The notes under the pieces were generated by a model, which was not told the origin of the DNA, did not search any database, and worked only from the letters and a program-made list of their open reading frames with translations. A stretch of DNA of 64,000 nucleotides, from positions 124,001 to 188,000 of the forward strand of contig CAKTOW010000001.1 in NCBI GenBank assembly GCA_934590325.1, written 5' to 3'. Every line of letters starts with the position of its first letter. Within the stretch, counting starts at the first letter, position 1. Of the stretch, positions 60,498 through 64,000 are shown piece after piece. The position numbers and the translations under genes were made by a program. The DNA comes from an uncultured Oscillospiraceae bacterium. GTDB taxonomy: Bacteria; Bacillota; Clostridia; Oscillospirales; Oscillospiraceae.

Positions 60498-63400
60498 ATG
60501 AAAAAGAGAATTGTATCATTCCTGATGGCGCTGGTGATGGCGGTCTCGCTGCTGCCGGTCAGCGCCTTTGCGGCGGCGGATGCACCTGCGGTGAAGTTCG
60601 AATACTGGCCGCCCGACTCTGAGGTGAAGGTGATTGGAACATACCAGGTTGACCAAGATACAAAGTGGGATGTTCGACTGGTCACGGTGAATTCGACAGA
60701 GTATAATTATATTCGAACAAATAATAACAGAGAGACAGGCGTGATTTCAACCGAGATGTGCAAGGTTGGCGACGCTGTAGCCGGCAAAATTGTGGCGAGT
60801 CATTACAAAGGCTCGGAGACCTACGAGAGAGGAATCCGTCTCTACGATCAGATGAAAGCTGATTTGAGTTTGACTGCTGATGACGCATTAGAAAGCACCG
60901 CAACGCAGACATGCTTCTATAACTTCAAAGTAAAAAGAGCAAAAGTAAATGAAATCTGTGGACTTCTCATCATTCAGTGGACGGCAGGCGAGTTTGTTGC
61001 TCCGGATAAGACGAGATTACAAGATGCGATCGAAAATGCCCCCACTGCCGCTAGCGGGAAGTATTACACCACTGGAGATAGGTTCAACGGAAAGAACACC
61101 AGCCAAAAAGGCTTTTGGGCAGATTACCAATCGGTACTACAAGCGGCAAATAAAACCAACGAAAACGCAAGCGCAACACAAATTCAAATCAACAATGCCG
61201 TTGCCGAGCTGGGAGCCGCCATCGACAACCTGATTCCCACCACGCAGGTGAACGCCACGGCGCTGTATGAGGCGCTGCACGACACCACGGTTGGCGATGC
61301 CGACACCTATACGACCCCCACATGGCAGGTCTACGCCGAGGCGGTGAAGGACGGTCAGGCGCTGCTGGAGCAGCTGTATAAAGACGGCAAACCCACCGAT
61401 GAAAACACCAACGCCAAGCAGGGCGAGGTGGACAAGCTGGCTGCGGCGGCGGATGCCAGCAAGCTTGTAAAGAAGTCCAGCTATGAATACGCCTATAATC
61501 GGTATATGGAGAATAAGCCGGAGGCCGAGGCACTGCTGCAGCAGTACGACCCCGCCAAGCTGAAAGAGAGCGACTACACGGCGGACAGCTGGAAAGCCTA
61601 CACCGACGCCTATGACACCCTGAAGGCCGACGTGGACTACCGCATCGTGGGCGGCACCACCGAGGACTACGCCATGCTGAGCAGCTTCAGCCAGCACATG
61701 ACGGCGCTGAAAAACGCCTATCGCCAGCTGACCAGCGCCACGGACGTGACGGTGTCCTTCACCTATATCAACAACTTCTCCGCCCTGTATCCCAGCTTCG
61801 GCGGCACGAGCCTGTATACCAACAGCAGCCTGACGCTGGCTGCGGGCAGCACCAATCTGCTGGGCGTGTACAACGCGGCCAATATCACGCTGGATACCCA
61901 CGATGACAAGAGCCTGCCCGGTTATGATTTCATCAATACCGGCGATACCAACCCACGGTTTATGGTGTACGTCAACGGCAGCTGCGTGGGACTATATATT
62001 TGGGAGTTGCGGGAGAGCCAAAGCGTCAACTATGACTGGCGCAACGTGCAGCTGCATAACGGCGACAGTGTGAAAATGGTGCGTGTCGCCCTGCCTCTGC
62101 TCAACAGCGAGGCTTCCAGCGGTCTTGACAGCTCTGTCTGGCAGCTTCTGAACGCCAGCGAGGAGCACTATCAAAGCAGCGAGGCCCTGATCCACATGAC
62201 CGCCCCCGGCAGCGCCAAGGTGGGTGACAAGGCGACGTTCTCCGCCACCGTGACGGGGGCTAACACCACCAACCTGGGCAGCGGCAAGAGCGCCGCAGGC
62301 ATCACCCTGTTCATCAGCGACCCGTCCGAGACGGCGGCCCTGTCCCAGCCCATCCATAAGACCGCCGCCGCCACCGGCGCGGACGGCAGTCTGCAATACG
62401 TGTTCACCAAGCCCGGCTGGTACACCGTGGCCATGTTCAACGTGACGCCGGATGACTACACCCGCGTGGATATCTACGGCAGCACCACCATCGGCGAGTA
62501 TTACTCCCTGTACGGCGGCGACTACGCCCTGATCCACGTGACCGAGGCGGACGATCCCGCCGCGCTGCTGAAGCAGTACCGCGCCGAAAAGGCCGCCGAG
62601 GCCAAGGCGTATTTCGACAGCTTCCACGACTATGACTTCACGGCGGAGGGCTACGCCGCGCTCAAGGCTCAGTACGAGACCCTGACGGCCAATTTGCAGA
62701 AGGCCACCGACCTGACGGCCCTGATGGAGACCTATGACGCGGACTTCGCCTGCTTGAAGGAGCTGGGCGCGGCGGCCATCGACCACGCGGCGGTCATCGC
62801 CGGGCTGCGGCAGAACCTGTCCTATCTGCCCGACGATCTGAACGACCTGAACGCCAACTACAAGCAGCTGGTGAAGGACATTCAGACGGTCTATGGCGGG
62901 CTGAACAACTATCAGAAGAAGCTGCTGTCCGCCAACGAGACCAAGCGCCTGGACGCGGTGGCGAAGATCGATGCCGACAGCTTAAAGACCCCGGCAAAGG
63001 TGACGCTGGAGGTCGACGTTGACGAAAACCAGTTGCCTAAAAAGAAGGACAACGGCAACCCCTACTTTGGTTGGCCCAACATCAAATGGGTGGTGACGCC
63101 CAATGTGGACGGCACGCTGCCCGATCCCTGGTGGGCGCATCCTTCGTTCGGCACAGCCAAGGCGGGCGACCATGCGTTTATCCGCTACTATCTGGACACC
63201 ACAGACGAGAAATACTGGCCCGTGTGGTCGGTGGACGGCGGCAACACGTGGAATCTGATGGAGCCGCAGACACTGGTCACGCCCAACGTACAGAAGACTG
63301 CGTATGACGGCTACTATCTGGCGGAGTATGTTATCCCCGGTGATGTGGTCGATGGCAGCACCATCACGTTCAAGGTGAAGATGGTCTCCAAGACGGAGTA

Positions 63401-64000
63401 TCAGGCCATGACCGCCGACAGCGAGGAGACTGTGGCCGCCGCCAGGACTGCTGCTCTCTCCCGCCTGCAAACGCTGTATAACAGCCTGGGCGACAAGGCG
63501 AAGGCCGCCTATGACACTGGCGTGGATAGCATCAACGCCGCCGCCTCCGTGGCCGCCGTGGAGAGCGCCTATCAGTCCGCTGTGGTGGCGATGAAGAAAG
63601 CCGCCGCCAACTACGGCAAGGTGCAGGTCATCGTGGAGAACACCACCTATTCCAAGAAGAACGGAGCACCTTGGGACGGCACGCTGGTGGATACATGGGT
63701 CGATCTGTCCGCCGACAGCACCATGATGTCCTGCGTGGCCGCCGCGCTGAAAACCAAGAACGCCACGGTGGTGGGCGCAGAGAGCAACTACATCTCCTCC
63801 ATCAACGGCCTCGGCGAGTTCGACGGCAACAAGAGCGCCGGCTGGATGGGCACGCTGAACGATTGGTTCGTCAACGAGGGCTTCGGTGCGTTCACGGTGA
63901 AGAACGGCAAGCTGGCAAGCGGCGATGTGATCCGTATCATGTTCACGTCCAGCGGCTACGGTGCGGACTTGGGCGGCACATGGGGCAATTCCGACACCAC
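60498..64000 (+). CDS. second giant surface protein with FIVAR-like repeats and DUF4430 (incomplete)
   Basis: An open frame of 1167 codons without a stop before the window ends. The signal peptide MKKRIVSFLMALVMAVSLLP is very like that of the first giant protein. Residues about 30-230 are lower in GC and unrecognised. FIVAR-like helical units follow (about 245-420), then Ig-like and further helical parts, and a DUF4430 domain near the end (about 1045-1150; VQVIVENTTYSKKNG, STMMSCVAAALK, GWMGTLNDWFVNEG). GAAAGGAAG precedes ATG 60498. The riboswitch at 59473 and the shared domain suggest the same corrinoid-capture role as the first protein. Confidence 0.82.
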   Translation, partial: MKKRIVSFLMALVMAVSLLPVSAFAAADAPAVKFEYWPPDSEVKVIGTYQVDQDTKWDVRLVTVNSTEYNYIRTNNNRETGVISTEMCKVGDAVAGKIVASHYKGSETYERGIRLYDQMKADLSLTADDALESTATQTCFYNFKVKRAKVNEICGLLIIQWTAGEFVAPDKTRLQDAIENAPTAASGKYYTTGDRFNGKNTSQKGFWADYQSVLQAANKTNENASATQIQINNAVAELGAAIDNLIPTTQVNATALYEALHDTTVGDADTYTTPTWQVYAEAVKDGQALLEQLYKDGKPTDENTNAKQGEVDKLAAAADASKLVKKSSYEYAYNRYMENKPEAEALLQQYDPAKLKESDYTADSWKAYTDAYDTLKADVDYRIVGGTTEDYAMLSSFSQHMTALKNAYRQLTSATDVTVSFTYINNFSALYPSFGGTSLYTNSSLTLAAGSTNLLGVYNAANITLDTHDDKSLPGYDFINTGDTNPRFMVYVNGSCVGLYIWELRESQSVNYDWRNVQLHNGDSVKMVRVALPLLNSEASSGLDSSVWQLLNASEEHYQSSEALIHMTAPGSAKVGDKATFSATVTGANTTNLGSGKSAAGITLFISDPSETAALSQPIHKTAAATGADGSLQYVFTKPGWYTVAMFNVTPDDYTRVDIYGSTTIGEYYSLYGGDYALIHVTEADDPAALLKQYRAEKAAEAKAYFDSFHDYDFTAEGYAALKAQYETLTANLQKATDLTALMETYDADFACLKELGAAAIDHAAVIAGLRQNLSYLPDDLNDLNANYKQLVKDIQTVYGGLNNYQKKLLSANETKRLDAVAKIDADSLKTPAKVTLEVDVDENQLPKKKDNGNPYFGWPNIKWVVTPNVDGTLPDPWWAHPSFGTAKAGDHAFIRYYLDTTDEKYWPVWSVDGGNTWNLMEPQTLVTPNVQKTAYDGYYLAEYVIPGDVVDGSTITFKVKMVSKTEYQAMTADSEETVAAARTAALSRLQTLYNSLGDKAKAAYDTGVDSINAAASVAAVESAYQSAVVAMKKAAANYGKVQVIVENTTYSKKNGAPWDGTLVDTWVDLSADSTMMSCVAAALKTKNATVVGAESNYISSINGLGEFDGNKSAGWMGTLNDWFVNEGFGAFTVKNGKLASGDVIRIMFTSSGYGADLGGTWGNSDT

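Overview
The window is a chromosomal segment of a high-GC, spore-forming, Gram-positive anaerobe, most likely a gut Clostridia of the Oscillospiraceae type. The evidence is the gene order (rsmD-coaD, a mraZ-to-ftsZ division cluster, rplM-rpsI, a yaaL/bofA pair next to tadA), the sporulation genes (spoVD-like PBP, bofA, spoIVB, N-terminal sigK), the gut-type surface proteins, and the frequent GTG/TTG starts behind strong Shine-Dalgarno sites. No rRNA, tRNA or CRISPR array was seen.

Region 1 (1-14.6 kb, plus strand): rsmD end, coaD, a coiled-coil protein, then the division/cell-wall cluster mraZ, rsmH, ftsL, PASTA-PBP, murE, mraY, ftsW, murG, murA, ftsQ, ftsZ. It has an MraZ-type operator in front of mraZ and separate promoters for murE and ftsZ. 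murF, murD and ftsA are not in the cluster.

Region 2 (14.7-28.4 kb, minus strand): a four-gene operon behind a consensus promoter and a cobalamin-type riboswitch. It encodes a 2264-residue surface protein whose C-terminal part pairs a DUF4430 domain with an alpha/alpha-barrel (the two folds of mammalian intrinsic factor/transcobalamin), a DUF4430 lipoprotein, an EcfT, and a single polypeptide fusing two ECF ATPases to an S component. Upstream lie a 63-nt piece of a second riboswitch and a LysR pseudogene. I infer a surface capture and import system for corrinoids.

Region 3 (28.8-47 kb): rpsI/rplM, a TtcA-family ATPase, bofA and DUF2508, tadA, a nucleotide-loop assembly operon for cobalamin (cobT, cobU, cobS, a short CobU-like protein, cobC), spoIVB, an intergenic-repeat region, fakA with an Asp23 protein, htrA, a FAD oxidoreductase, a D-2-hydroxyacid dehydrogenase, dinB, and the first ~67 codons of sigK.

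Region 4 (47.06-64 kb): sigK stops abruptly and is followed by mobile-element DNA: an HTH/DUF6017-like protein, ParA, ParB, a YodL-like protein, a truncated element helicase with an overprinted tnpV, two tyrosine integrases, and an element-borne Y-family polymerase with a YolD-like partner. This DNA also carries a second copy of the B12 cassette: intact LysR, a complete compact cobalamin riboswitch directly upstream of an integrase, a second long cobalamin riboswitch, and a second giant DUF4430 surface protein that runs off the window. The rest of sigK is not in the window, so this may be a skin-like intervening element longer than 17 kb.

Taken together: the surface proteins and ECF transporter would bring in corrinoids under riboswitch control, the cobTUSC operon would rebuild the lower ligand of salvaged cobinamide, and the capture cassette appears to have been duplicated onto mobile DNA that interrupts a sporulation sigma factor. 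Functional links between these parts are inference from domain content and gene order.
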